This document shows, piece by piece, positions 19,829 to 28,236 of a stretch of 64,000 nucleotides of DNA (its first letter is position 1; the number at the start of each line of letters is the position of its first letter). This stretch comes from Serinicoccus kebangsaanensis. Its GTDB lineage: Bacteria; Actinomycetota; Actinomycetes; Actinomycetales; Dermatophilaceae. Location of the stretch: assembly GCF_008919445.1 (NCBI RefSeq), contig NZ_VSLG01000001.1:124001-188000 (forward strand), read 5' to 3'. Position numbers and translations under genes: made by a program. The notes beneath the pieces were generated by a model. The model saw only the letters and a program-made list of their open reading frames with translations, searched no databases and was not told the DNA's origin.

Positions 19829-20589
19829 GCGTCCTCGAGGTCGTCGCGATCGTCCTGGCCGGACTGGCCGCCGGCACCATCAACACCATCGTCGGCTCGG
19901 GCACGCTCGTGACCTTCCCCACGCTGCTGCTGTTCGGCTACGCGCCGGTCTCGGCCAACGTGTCCAACTCGTTGGGCCTCGTGCCCGGCGGGCTCACCGG
20001 CACCTGGGGCTACCGGCAGGAGCTGCGGACGCTCGGCCCGATGCTGCGGCGTCTGGGCCCGGCCAGCCTGGCTGGGTCGGTCATCGGTGCGCTGCTGCTG
20101 CTCTGGCTGCCCCCGGCGGCGTTCGAGGCGATCGTCCCGGTCCTCATCCTCGTCGCGCTGCTGCTCGTCGTCTTCGGCCCGAGGCTGCAGCGCTGGGCGG
20201 CGAGCCAGCACGCCGACCGGATCACCCCCGGGCGGTGGGTGGCGCTCATCGTCGGCATCCTGCTCGCCGGGGTCTACGGCGGCTACTTCGGGGCCGCCCA
20301 GGGCGTGCTGCTGCTGGGCATCATGAGCATCCTGCTCCCGCTCGGGCTGCAGCAGATCAACGGGATCAAGAACGTGCTGGCCACCATCGCCAACCTGGTC
20401 GCGGCACTCGTCTTCCTCGTGGTCGCCCCCGAGCTGGTGAACTGGTGGGTGGTGCTGCTCATCAGCGTCGGCTCACTCGTCGGCGGCGTCATCGGCGCCA
20501 AGGTGGGCCGCCGGCTGCCCCCGGCGGTCCTGCGCGGCGTGATCGTGGTGATCGGGACCGCAGCCATCATCAACCTCCTGGTGACATGA
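19825..20589 (+). CDS. TSUP (TauE/SafE) family permease
   Basis: A 254-residue membrane protein with about eight hydrophobic helices and the two family repeats: the first around INTIVGSGTLVTFPTLLLFG and the second around YGGYFGAAQGVLLLG with the typical NGIKNVLATIANL segment. TSUP proteins move sulfur-containing or organic anions such as sulfite, sulfoacetate or thiosulfate; the substrate here is unknown. GTG start overlaps the upstream stop (GTGA) and its own stop overlaps the next ATG (ATGA). Confidence 0.88.
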   Translation: MSVLEVVAIVLAGLAAGTINTIVGSGTLVTFPTLLLFGYAPVSANVSNSLGLVPGGLTGTWGYRQELRTLGPMLRRLGPASLAGSVIGALLLLWLPPAAFEAIVPVLILVALLLVVFGPRLQRWAASQHADRITPGRWVALIVGILLAGVYGGYFGAAQGVLLLGIMSILLPLGLQQINGIKNVLATIANLVAALVFLVVAPELVNWWVVLLISVGSLVGGVIGAKVGRRLPPAVLRGVIVVIGTAAIINLLVT

Positions 20590-21434
20590 CGGGCGAGCCG
20601 GAGGGTCTGCCTCAGGGCTCGGTCTGGATCGACGATCCCCGTGACCCACGGGTGCGCGACTACTTCCAGCTCACCGATGTCGCGCTGCGGCGCGTGCTGG
20701 AGCCCGCGGAGGGCCTCTACCTCGCCGAGTCGGACAAGGTGATCCGCCGGGCGCTGGCGGCCGGCCACCGGATGCGGTCGCTGCTGCTCACGCCGCGGTG
20801 GGCCACCGACCTCCCCGAGCTCGTCGGACCGGCCCTGGCCGAGGGCATACCGGTCCATGTCGGCAGCCCCGACGTCATCGAGCAGATGACCGGCTTCCAC
20901 CTGCACCGTGGGGCGATCGCCGCGATGCACCGCCCGGACCTCCCGGACCTGGCCGCGGTCGTCGACGGCGCCCGCCGCGTGGCGGTGCTCGAGGACGTCG
21001 TCGACCACACCAACGTCGGTGCCGCCTTCCGGTCCGCGGCAGCGCTCGGCGTGGACGCGGTGCTCGTCACCCCCCGGTGCGCCGACCCGCTCTACCGGCG
21101 CGCGGTCCGGGTCTCCATGGGCACCGTCTTCCAGGTGCCGTGGACCCGGATCGACCCGTGGCCCGGGGGAGTGCGCACCCTCCAGCAGCTCGGCTTCACC
21201 GTGGCGGCGCTCGCGCTGGCCGACGACGCCGTCAGCCTGGACGACCTGGAGTCCGCGCCGCCGGAGCGGCTCGCCCTGGTCCTCGGCACCGAGGGTGACG
21301 GGCTGTCCGGGCGCACCGTCGAGGTGGCGGACCTCACGGTGCGGATCCCGATGGGTGGGGGAGTGGACAGCCTGAACGTGGCGGCCGCCTCCGCGGTGGC
21401 GTTCTGGGCGGTCCGGGACAAGGAGCGCCGGTGA
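20586..21434 (+). CDS. SpoU/TrmH-family RNA 2'-O-methyltransferase
   Basis: A 282-residue SPOUT methyltransferase acting on rRNA or tRNA ribose. An N-terminal substrate-binding part includes LAESDKVIRRALAAGHRM; the knotted catalytic domain has DHTNVGAAFRSAAALG (motif 1), LVLGTEGDGLS (motif 2) and RIPMGGGVDSLNVAAASAV (motif 3), which together form the SAM knot. Exact target position cannot be read from sequence. Coupled at both ends to neighbours by ATGA and GTGA overlaps. Confidence 0.92.
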   Translation: MTGEPEGLPQGSVWIDDPRDPRVRDYFQLTDVALRRVLEPAEGLYLAESDKVIRRALAAGHRMRSLLLTPRWATDLPELVGPALAEGIPVHVGSPDVIEQMTGFHLHRGAIAAMHRPDLPDLAAVVDGARRVAVLEDVVDHTNVGAAFRSAAALGVDAVLVTPRCADPLYRRAVRVSMGTVFQVPWTRIDPWPGGVRTLQQLGFTVAALALADDAVSLDDLESAPPERLALVLGTEGDGLSGRTVEVADLTVRIPMGGGVDSLNVAAASAVAFWAVRDKERR

Positions 21435-22177
21435 CGGGCCTCGTGGGCAGCTTCGCCGAGGGTGGTGACGAGTACGACCGGCTGCGCCCGGCCTACCCGG
21501 ACGAGACCGTGACCCTGCTCGCGCCGGGTGCCGGCCTGGACGTGGTCGACGTCGGCGCCGGCACGGGCAAGCTCACCCGTGCGCTCGTGGCCCGCGGCCA
21601 CCGGGTGCGGGCGGTCGAGCCGTCGGCCGCCATGCGCGAGACGCTCGGCCGGGTGCTGCCCGGGCTGACGGTGGTGCCGGGCACCGGGGAGGGCACCGGC
21701 CTGCCGCACCGCTGCGCCGACCGCATGACGTATGCCCAGGCCTGGCACTGGACCGACCCCGAGCGGGCAGGGCTGGAGGCGGCCCGGGTGCTGCGCCCGG
21801 GCGGGGTGCTCGGGATGGTGTGGAACATGTTCGACACCAGCGTGCCCTGGGTGGTCGACGTGGAGCGGGCGATGCACAGCAGCATCCGGGCCTGGCAGCC
21901 CGAGCCCGAGGGCGGTGTCGCGGCACGCCCGCCCGGCGGAGGATTCGGGCACCGGGACCGGGATCTGGTCCGGTGGACCGACACGGTGGCCCTGGACGAC
22001 CTCCGGCTGCAGGTGCGCACGCGGTCCTACTACCTGGAGGGGACCGAGGCGGAGCGTCGCGGCATCGACCGTGCCGTGGACCACGCGCTCCGCGAGCACT
22101 TCGCAGCCGCCGCTCCGGACACCGCGGTGGCCGTGCCCTACGTCACGACCGTGGACCGCTACACCCGCTCGCCCTGA
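21431..22177 (+). CDS. Class I SAM-dependent methyltransferase
   Basis: A 248-residue Rossmann-fold methyltransferase. SAM motif I is VVDVGAGTGKLTRAL (residues about 38-52), motif II region VRAVEPSAAM and AQAWHWTDPE / RVLRPGGVLGMVWN follow, the pattern of UbiE/BioC-like small-molecule methyltransferases. Substrate unknown. GTG start overlaps the TrmH stop; the last 19 bases overlap the convergent BASS transporter gene. Confidence 0.85.
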   Translation: MTGLVGSFAEGGDEYDRLRPAYPDETVTLLAPGAGLDVVDVGAGTGKLTRALVARGHRVRAVEPSAAMRETLGRVLPGLTVVPGTGEGTGLPHRCADRMTYAQAWHWTDPERAGLEAARVLRPGGVLGMVWNMFDTSVPWVVDVERAMHSSIRAWQPEPEGGVAARPPGGGFGHRDRDLVRWTDTVALDDLRLQVRTRSYYLEGTEAERRGIDRAVDHALREHFAAAAPDTAVAVPYVTTVDRYTRSP

Positions 22178-23172
22178 GCCACCCGAGCGTCCCGGCGGCG
22201 GAACCAGCCGGCCAGGGTCGCCCCCGAGAGGTTGTGCCAGACGGAGAAGACCGCGCCCGGCAGCGCCGCCACCGGGGTGAAGAAGGTCGCGGCGAGCCCC
22301 GAGGCCAGGCCGGAGTTCTGCATACCCACCTCGATCGCCATCGTCCGCGCCGAGCGCTCCCCGACGCCGGTGAGCCTGCCGATGACGTAGCCGATGCTGA
22401 GCCCGAGCAGGTTGTGCAGGATCACCGCCGCGGTGACCAGCAACCCTGCCTCGACCAGCTGGTCGGCCGAGAGCGACACCACCAGCGCGACCACGACGCA
22501 GATGACCAGGACGGAGAACCACGGCATGGCCGGGAGCACCCGGCGCACCACCCGGGGCAGGAGCACCCGGACGAGCAGCCCCAGGACCACCGGGACCAGG
22601 ACGATGACGACGATGGTGCGGGCCATCCCCCAGCCGTCGACCGGGAGCCGCTCGCCGACCAGCCACAGCGTGAGCAGCGGCGTGAGGAGCGGGGACAGCA
22701 GCGTCGACACCGAGGTCATCGTCACCGACAGCGCGGTGTCGGCCCGGGCGAGGTAGGCCACGACGTTGCTCGCCGTGCCACCGGGGACGCAGCCGACGAG
22801 GATGACCCCGGCGGCGATCTCGTCCGGCAGGCCCAGCAGGGTGACCACAAGGAGCCCGACCAGCGGCATCACGGCGTACTGCGCCGCCACGCCGAGCAGC
22901 ACCGGCAGCGGCCGTCGGGCGACGAGGGCGAAGTCGGGCAGGGTCAGGGTCAGGCCCATCCCGAACATGATCACGCCAAGCAGGGGCGTGATCAGTCCGG
23001 CGCCGCCGGAGATCGGGGCGGCGAAGGCATACCCGACGCCGCCGGCGACGAGCACGAGCAGCGGGAACAGGGTCACCGCGCGGTAGGCGCTGCGGTCCTC
23101 TGCCCGGGTGGGAGCGGTGGGGCCATCAAGGGTGCTCACCCCGTCAGTGTGGCGCGGATCGCTGGATGTCAC
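22159..23172 (-). CDS. BASS-family sodium/organic-anion symporter
   Basis: A 337-residue bile acid:sodium symporter family protein. About ten transmembrane helices from residue 31; family motifs GVIMFGMGLTLT, GCVPGGTASNVVAYLA (sodium site) and EVGMQNSGLASGLA (second sodium site) are clear. In bacteria these carry pantoate, pyruvate-like acids or other organic anions. Start at 23172 (GTG) gives a 30-residue charged N-terminus; GTG at 23139 is an alternative. The 3' end overlaps the methyltransferase gene on the other strand. Confidence 0.88.
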   Translation of the reverse strand: MTSSDPRHTDGVSTLDGPTAPTRAEDRSAYRAVTLFPLLVLVAGGVGYAFAAPISGGAGLITPLLGVIMFGMGLTLTLPDFALVARRPLPVLLGVAAQYAVMPLVGLLVVTLLGLPDEIAAGVILVGCVPGGTASNVVAYLARADTALSVTMTSVSTLLSPLLTPLLTLWLVGERLPVDGWGMARTIVVIVLVPVVLGLLVRVLLPRVVRRVLPAMPWFSVLVICVVVALVVSLSADQLVEAGLLVTAAVILHNLLGLSIGYVIGRLTGVGERSARTMAIEVGMQNSGLASGLAATFFTPVAALPGAVFSVWHNLSGATLAGWFRRRDARVAQGERV

Positions 23173-23202
23173 GCGAGGCGCGCTGGGAAGGCGTGCGCGG
23201 GC

Positions 23203-23751
23203 TCAGCCGGGGATCTCCTTGGCCAGTCCGTCGACGACCTCGGCGCGGGGCAGGTCGGCCGCCATCACGCCCGGCAGCCGCAGCTTGCTGCGTCGCACAC
23301 CGGACCCGATGACGATCTGGTCCCGCTCGAGCACCCGCGCGTCGACGAGGACGGGCCACGCCTCCGGCAGGCCGACGGGGGTGATCCCGCCGTACTCCAT
23401 GCCGGTCCTGGCGACCGCGTCGTCCATGCCCATGAACGAGCACTTGCGCACGTCCAGGGACTTGCGGACCGTGGTGTTGACGTCGGCGCGGGTATGCCCG
23501 AGCACCAGCGCCGCGCAGACGCGCTCGTCCCCGGCGCGGGAGCCGGCCACGACGATGCAGTTGGCCATGTCCTCCATCGCCCACCCGGTGGCCTCGACCA
23601 GGACGGCCGTGTCGGCCTGGTCCGGGTCGATCTCGGCCACCTCGATGCGGCCGACCTCGAGCCCGGCGTCGCGCATCGTCTCCAGCGCCCGGCGCACCGG
23701 GTCAGCCAGGAGGTCCGGGCGGTCCAGTGCCGGGGCCCAGACGAGGTTCAC
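23203..23751 (-). CDS. YbaK/ProX-type aminoacyl-tRNA deacylase
   Basis: A 182-residue editing-domain protein that hydrolyses mischarged aminoacyl-tRNA in trans. The conserved lysine region is VRKSLDVRKCSFMG and the GGITPVG loop follows in MEYGGITPVGLPEAW, as in YbaK/EbsC proteins. GTG at 23751 is chosen because it overlaps the upstream PEBP stop as GTGA; the frame continues upstream through the PEBP gene without meaning. Specificity (Cys-tRNA-Pro or other) is not decided by sequence alone. Confidence 0.85.
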   Translation of the reverse strand: MNLVWAPALDRPDLLADPVRRALETMRDAGLEVGRIEVAEIDPDQADTAVLVEATGWAMEDMANCIVVAGSRAGDERVCAALVLGHTRADVNTTVRKSLDVRKCSFMGMDDAVARTGMEYGGITPVGLPEAWPVLVDARVLERDQIVIGSGVRRSKLRLPGVMAADLPRAEVVDGLAKEIPG

Positions 23752-24278
23752 AGCTGGTAGGTGCCGGTGATCGAACCGCGGGCCAGCACGTTGCCCAGCG
23801 TCATGAACTGCGCCTTCGCGATCGATGCCCCGGCGTCCAGGCCGGTGTCGTCGGTGTCCAGCGCCCACACCGTGAACACGTAGCGGTGCGGCACGTCGCC
23901 CTCCGGCGGCGCGCAGCCGCCCCAGTCCTTGGTGCCGAAGTCGTTGGCCAGGGTGAAGGCGCCGTCCCCGTGCTGCACGCCGAACTCGCCGGCGCCGGAG
24001 GACAGCTCGGTGACGTCCGCCGGCATGCCGAGGATCGCCCAGTGCGAGAAGCCGCCGACGACCGGGGCGTCCGGGTCGTGGCACACGAGCAGGTAGGACC
24101 TGGTGCCCTCGGGCGCACCGCTCCAGGACAGGTGCGGTGAGGTGTTGCCGTGGCCGTAGCCGGCGCTGTCCGGCAACGGCTCGCCGTCCGCGAAGTCCTC
24201 GCTGGTCACCGTCAGCTCGGCGGGTGCGGCGGGAAGCGTGTCGATCGGGTGCGGTGCGGTGGTGCGCTCTAGATCCAT
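23748..24278 (-). CDS. YbhB/YbcL family (PEBP) Raf-kinase-inhibitor-like protein
   Basis: A 176-residue phosphatidylethanolamine-binding-protein fold. Motifs LTVTSEDFADGEPLP, GNTSPHLSWSGAP, CHDPDAP, HWAILGMPAD, and the CAPPEGDVPHRYVFTVWAL strand match the bacterial YbhB family. No signal peptide, so cytosolic. Biological role in bacteria is not settled. A TAGGTT -10 lies six bases before its ATG (24285-24290), so the PEBP-YbaK pair starts as a leaderless operon. Confidence 0.9.
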   Translation of the reverse strand: MDLERTTAPHPIDTLPAAPAELTVTSEDFADGEPLPDSAGYGHGNTSPHLSWSGAPEGTRSYLLVCHDPDAPVVGGFSHWAILGMPADVTELSSGAGEFGVQHGDGAFTLANDFGTKDWGGCAPPEGDVPHRYVFTVWALDTDDTGLDAGASIAKAQFMTLGNVLARGSITGTYQL

Positions 24279-24354
24279 GGGCCGAACCTAACCCGCCCGC
24301 CCGAGGCGGCGCACGTCGTGCCGGGTCGTCGGTGCTGCGTGACACAGTTGGGGT

Positions 24355-25770
24355 ATGCCGGGCGAGCCGCGTCGGTGCATCATGCACCTCGATCTGGACG
24401 CGTTCTTCGCGGCGGTGGAGCAGCGGGACAAACCGTCCCTGCGCGGGCGACCGGTCATCGTCGGCGGGCTCGGTGGTCGAGGGGTGGTGGCCACGGCGTC
24501 CTACGAGGCCCGCGAGTTCGGGGCACGATCGGCCATGCCGACGATCGAGGCGCGGCGGCGGTGCCCTGCGGGCACGGCCTTCCTCTCCGGGCGGTTCGCG
24601 GCATACCGGGCGACGTCACAGGTGGTGATGGACCTGCTGCGCGAGCGGTCGGCGCTGGTGGAGCAGGTGTCGGTCGACGAGGCCTACGTGGACCTGACCC
24701 CTCCCGGCGGACCGCTCGGCTGGGACTCGGCCGGGCTGGAGGAGTGGTGCCACGAGCTGCTCCGGGAGATCGCGGACGCGACGGGCGGTCTCACCGCGTC
24801 GGTCGGGCTGGCACCCACCAAGATGATGGCCAAGCTGGCCAGCGAGATGGACAAGCCGGCCGGCGTCACCCTGGTGCGCCCCGGTGATGAGCTCGAGGTG
24901 CTGCACGCGCTGTCGGTCCGCGCCATCCCCGGGATCGGACCCGCCACGGCCGGTCGGCTGCACGGCTTCGGCGTGGACACCGTCGCCGACCTGGCGCGGA
25001 TGTCCGAGCCCGACCTGGTCTCCATCTTCGGCTCGGCCCACGGGGCTGCCCTGCACCGGCTGGCCCGTGCCGAGGACGACCGCCCCGTGGTCGTCGAGCG
25101 GGAGGCGAAGTCGATCTCGGTGGAGGAGACGTTCGAGTCGGACGTCGCCGACCGGGGAGCCCTGGAGGCAGAGCTGTCCCGGATGTCCCGGGGGCTGGCC
25201 GGGCGACTGGAAGGGAGCGGGGTCTTCGCGCGCACCATCACGGTGAAGGCGCGCCAGCACGACTTCACCACGCAGACGAGGTCGGGGACCCTGCCCTTCG
25301 CGACCGGCGATGCGGGGATCATCCTGCGTGAGGGTCGGCGGCTGCTCCGGTCGGTCGACGTGAGCTCCGGGCTCCGGCTGCTGGGGCTGGGGGTGGCCGG
25401 CCTCACCGCGCACGCGCAGGAGGAGCTGTCGCTGGAGACGGCATACCCGGTGCTCGAGCCGGTCGAGCTGCCGGACGCGGCGGGAGCGGTCGGCGAGGGT
25501 GAGGAGCCGGTGGTCGTCGAGATCGAGGAGGGGGACGGCGCGGAGGCGCCGCGTGCGGTGGCGGGGCGGATGCTGCCGGGGTGGCGGACCGGTCAGGACG
25601 TGCGGCACGAGGAGCACGGCCCCGGGTGGGTCTGGGGGAGCGGACGCGGCGTCGTGACCGTCCGGTTCGAGGGTCCGTCGACCGGCCCGGGGCCGGTGCG
25701 CAGCTTCGCCGACGGCGACCCCGCGTTACACCCGGCAGACCCTCCGGACTGGCGTGATCGGGGTCGGTGA
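24355..25770 (+). CDS. dinB: DNA polymerase IV (DinB), Y-family
   Basis: A 471-residue translesion polymerase. Palm motifs IMHLDLDAFFAAVEQ and EQVSVDEAYVDLT carry the metal-binding Asp and Glu residues; the thumb HhH motif is ALSVRAIPGIGPATAGRL; the little finger follows (SVEETFESDV). The C-terminal 80 residues are an extra tail with VRHEEHGPGWVWGSGRGVV, absent from E. coli DinB but common in actinobacterial forms, and no clear beta-clamp box is visible to me at the very end. Confidence 0.95.
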   Translation: MPGEPRRCIMHLDLDAFFAAVEQRDKPSLRGRPVIVGGLGGRGVVATASYEAREFGARSAMPTIEARRRCPAGTAFLSGRFAAYRATSQVVMDLLRERSALVEQVSVDEAYVDLTPPGGPLGWDSAGLEEWCHELLREIADATGGLTASVGLAPTKMMAKLASEMDKPAGVTLVRPGDELEVLHALSVRAIPGIGPATAGRLHGFGVDTVADLARMSEPDLVSIFGSAHGAALHRLARAEDDRPVVVEREAKSISVEETFESDVADRGALEAELSRMSRGLAGRLEGSGVFARTITVKARQHDFTTQTRSGTLPFATGDAGIILREGRRLLRSVDVSSGLRLLGLGVAGLTAHAQEELSLETAYPVLEPVELPDAAGAVGEGEEPVVVEIEEGDGAEAPRAVAGRMLPGWRTGQDVRHEEHGPGWVWGSGRGVVTVRFEGPSTGPGPVRSFADGDPALHPADPPDWRDRGR

Positions 25771-25781
25771 GCGTGCTAACC

Positions 25782-25787
25782 TTGACG
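25782..25787 (+). promoter_or_regulatory. Possible -35 element for tRNA-Leu
   Basis: TTGACG lies 40 bases before the tRNA; a good -10 at the usual distance is not evident (ACGGGT at 25805). A TAACCT at 25777-25782 could itself be a -10. Weak. Confidence 0.3.
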
Positions 25788-25827
25788 GTCGTTGCGCACT
25801 CCCCACGGGTGCCGCAGCAGCACACCT

Positions 25828-25911
25828 GTCCGGGTGGCGGAATGGCAGACGCGCTAGCTTGAGGTGCTAGTGCCCTTAACGGGCGTGGGGGTTCAAGTCC
25901 CCCTCCGGACA
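25828..25911 (+). tRNA. tRNA-Leu (anticodon GAG)
   Basis: An 84-base class II tRNA. The acceptor stem pairs GTCCGGG (25828-25834) with TCCGGAC (25904-25910) with one G-U pair and discriminator A. The anticodon stem CTAGC/GCTAG encloses loop TTGAGGT, giving anticodon GAG that reads CUC and CUU. A long variable arm (TGCCC...GGGCG) is typical of tRNA-Leu, and the T-arm is GGGGGTTCAAGTCCCCC. The 3' CCA is not encoded. A strong terminator follows. Confidence 0.97.
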
Positions 25912-25933
25912 CGGTCGTCCTCCTCAGGGACGA

Positions 25934-25968
25934 CGCAGACCCCCGGACCCTCGGTCCGGGGGTCTGCG
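25934..25968 (+). terminator. Intrinsic-type hairpin after tRNA-Leu
   Basis: A 16-bp perfect stem (CGCAGACCCCCGGACC pairing with GGTCCGGGGGTCTGCG) with a CTC loop. No U-run, as is usual in high-GC Actinobacteria. It may serve both tRNA-Leu and the convergent VOC gene. Confidence 0.85.
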
Positions 25969-25974
25969 CATGTC

Positions 25975-26367
25975 TCAGGACCCGTCGCCCGCGGAGGACT
26001 CCGGCCGTGGACGCTCCAGCAGGATGACGGTGTTGCCCTCGGAGTCGTCGAGGGTGAACATCGGCGGCATGCCGTCCAGCCGCAGCACCTCCTGGTGCGG
26101 CTCCACCCCAGCCTCCCGCAGCGCCTGGTGCGCACGCTCAGCGTCGTCGGTCCAGTAGCGCACCCCGAGGGGCAGCCCGCTGTCGCGGGTGAGCAGCGCG
26201 ATGCCGACGGCGGAGCCGGGTGGGGCGACCTCGACCAGCCGGGATCCCGGGAACGGCTCGGCGTCCATCCGCACCTCGCACCCCAGGACGTCGCGGTAGA
26301 AGGCGAGAGCGCGGTCCAGGTCCTCGACCACGACGGTGACGCTGTAGATGTCTCGTGTGATGTCCAT
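25975..26367 (-). CDS. VOC-superfamily (glyoxalase/bleomycin-resistance-like) protein
   Basis: A 130-residue single-module VOC protein. It opens with YSVTVVVEDLDRALAFYRDV, the first beta-alpha unit of the fold, continues with LGVRYWTDDAERAHQALREA and closes with FTLDDSEGNTVILLERP, where the final Glu is the usual metal ligand. Enzyme activity is not predictable. ATG at 26367 matches the domain start. Monocistronic, with an 82-base gap to the ABC ATPase stop upstream. Confidence 0.85.
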   Translation of the reverse strand: MDITRDIYSVTVVVEDLDRALAFYRDVLGCEVRMDAEPFPGSRLVEVAPPGSAVGIALLTRDSGLPLGVRYWTDDAERAHQALREAGVEPHQEVLRLDGMPPMFTLDDSEGNTVILLERPRPESSAGDGS

Positions 26368-26449
26368 GGTCGTGTGACCCTGGCCACCGGCCGGACTCAT
26401 CGCGGCGCCGGGACGATGAGGGCGACGATGCTGGAGCGGGGTAGCACGC

Positions 26450-27418
26450 TCAGCGGCGGGCGGCGTAGATCCGGCGCACGACGTCCTCGATGTCGGGCTC
26501 CTCGATCGCCAGGTCCCGCACCTCGGAGCGCTGCGACACGGCGGCCAGCACCGCCGCCGCCGTGGTGCGCTCCGGGTCGAAGGCGAGCCGCTGCTGCAGC
26601 CCCTGGGCCTGCGTGGACAGGTGCTCGGTCGAGGGTATGCCGGTGAGCGGCTCGGTCGGCCGCTCCAGGTCGACGACGAGCACCCGGCGGGCACCGACCG
26701 TGCGCGACAGGCCGGAGAGGGTGCCGTCGTAGGCGAGGGTGCCGTCGTCGATGACGAGCACGCGCGGGCAGAGCCGCTCGACGTCACCCATGTCGTGGGT
26801 GGTGAGCATCAGTGAGGTCCCGTGCTCGCGGCGCTCCTCGATGAGGAACTCGCGCAGCCGCTGCTTGGACAGGACGTCCAGCCCGATGGTGGGCTCGTCC
26901 AGGATGACCAGCCTGGGGGAGTGCAGGAGGGCGGCCGCGACCTCGGCGCGCATCCGCTGCCCGAGGGAGAGCTGGCGCACCGGCGTGTCGAGGTATGCGC
27001 CCATCTCCAGCCGGTCCACCAGCTCGCCGGTGCGCGCCCGCTCGCCGGCGGCGTCGAGGTGGTGGATCGCCGCGAGGATGCGGAACGACTCGGCCACCGG
27101 CAGGTCCCACCACAGCTGGGAGCGCTGGCCGAAGACGACACCGATCCGGCGCGCCAGCGCGCGGCGGTCCTGCACCGGCCGCAGCCCGCAGGTCCGCACC
27201 TCGCCCGCGGTCGGGACCAGGATGCCGGCGAGCATCTTGATGGTGGTGGACTTGCCGGCGCCGTTGGCGCCGATGTAGCCCACCGCCTCGCCGGGCCGGA
27301 CCGTGAAGCTCAGGTCGTGCACGGCGCGGACGCGCCGACCCCTCAGCCGGTGCCCCCGCGGGCGCACCACGAAGTCCCGCGTCAGGCCGCTGACCTGCAC
27401 CACCGGTGTCCGGCTCAT
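26450..27418 (-). CDS. ABC-2 type exporter ATPase
   Basis: A 322-residue nucleotide-binding subunit. Walker A GANGAGKSTT, Q-loop GQRSQLWWDLP, signature LSLGQRMRAEVAAA, Walker B LVILDEPTIGLD and H-loop LTTHDMGD. The RSQLWWDLP segment and the LSLGQRMR signature are typical of the ATPases paired with the DUF990-type permeases. The C-terminal 80 residues form the dimerisation/regulatory tail. Start ATG overlaps nothing upstream but its ATGA overlaps the permease stop, so permeases and ATPase form one operon reading right to left. Confidence 0.92.
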   Translation of the reverse strand: MSRTPVVQVSGLTRDFVVRPRGHRLRGRRVRAVHDLSFTVRPGEAVGYIGANGAGKSTTIKMLAGILVPTAGEVRTCGLRPVQDRRALARRIGVVFGQRSQLWWDLPVAESFRILAAIHHLDAAGERARTGELVDRLEMGAYLDTPVRQLSLGQRMRAEVAAALLHSPRLVILDEPTIGLDVLSKQRLREFLIEERREHGTSLMLTTHDMGDVERLCPRVLVIDDGTLAYDGTLSGLSRTVGARRVLVVDLERPTEPLTGIPSTEHLSTQAQGLQQRLAFDPERTTAAAVLAAVSQRSEVRDLAIEEPDIEDVVRRIYAARR

Positions 27419-28236
27419 CCGCCCGCTCCTTGGTAGTGCCGGGTCCCCAGGCGCCAGCACCCCAGGGCCACCAGCCAGCTCCACACGGCCGCCACCGGCG
27501 TGAGCCAGGCGGTCCACCCGGGCAGACCGAAGGGCACGGGCAGATCGAGCAGGGCGAGCGCCGGGAGGTAGCCGGTGAAGGCGACCGGGAAGATCAGCCC
27601 GAAGACGAGCACCAGTGACCGGGGCCACACGGACGCGGGCTGGCTCGCGGCATACCGACCGCCGTAGACGAAGGCGTTGGTCGTCTCCGCCCCGTTGATC
27701 AGGAAGAACTGCACCCCCGCCGCGGCGATGAACAGGCCGGCGTAGATCGCGACGGCCGCGGGGATCGTGACGGCGAGCAGGGCCACCTTCTCCGGGGTCC
27801 ACCGCACCCCGCTCACGACCAGCCCGACCACGAGGATGACCATGCCGCCGGCGACCCGGGCGACACGCCTCAGGTCGATGTCGCTGGTCATCAGCTGGGC
27901 CAGGACCGGCTGGGGCCGCAGGTAGAAGACGTCCAACGTCCCGGCTCGGACGTAGGTCGGCATCCGGTCGCAGTGACCGACCAGCAGGTCCGCGGTGCTG
28001 AAGGTCATCTCGGCCAGCCCGAAGACGAGCATCACCGAGGCCAGGGTCAGGCCACCGATCGCGTCCACCTGGCCGAAGAGCACCCACACCTCGGCGAACT
28101 CGACGACCGTGATCAGCGCCGCCCCGACGAGATCGAGCCGGAACGAGGCGGCATACGCACGCTGGGCACGGACGCGCGACGACAGGACCGCACGGTATGC
28201 CGTGAGGTCGCCGCGCAGCGTGCCTGCCTCAGCCAC
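27415..28236 (-). CDS. ABC-2 permease subunit (DUF990-like), second
   Basis: A 273-residue membrane protein with six predicted helices, beginning with AEAGTLRGDLTAYRAVL and including the conserved cytoplasmic-loop-like RAGTLDVFYLRPQPVLAQLM that also occurs, in changed form, in the neighbouring permease. It likely forms a heterodimer with the product of 28229-29062. GTG at 28236 overlaps the upstream permease stop by 8 bases and is preferred over the much longer open frame. Substrate unknown. Confidence 0.85.
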   Translation of the reverse strand: MAEAGTLRGDLTAYRAVLSSRVRAQRAYAASFRLDLVGAALITVVEFAEVWVLFGQVDAIGGLTLASVMLVFGLAEMTFSTADLLVGHCDRMPTYVRAGTLDVFYLRPQPVLAQLMTSDIDLRRVARVAGGMVILVVGLVVSGVRWTPEKVALLAVTIPAAVAIYAGLFIAAAGVQFFLINGAETTNAFVYGGRYAASQPASVWPRSLVLVFGLIFPVAFTGYLPALALLDLPVPFGLPGWTAWLTPVAAVWSWLVALGCWRLGTRHYQGAGG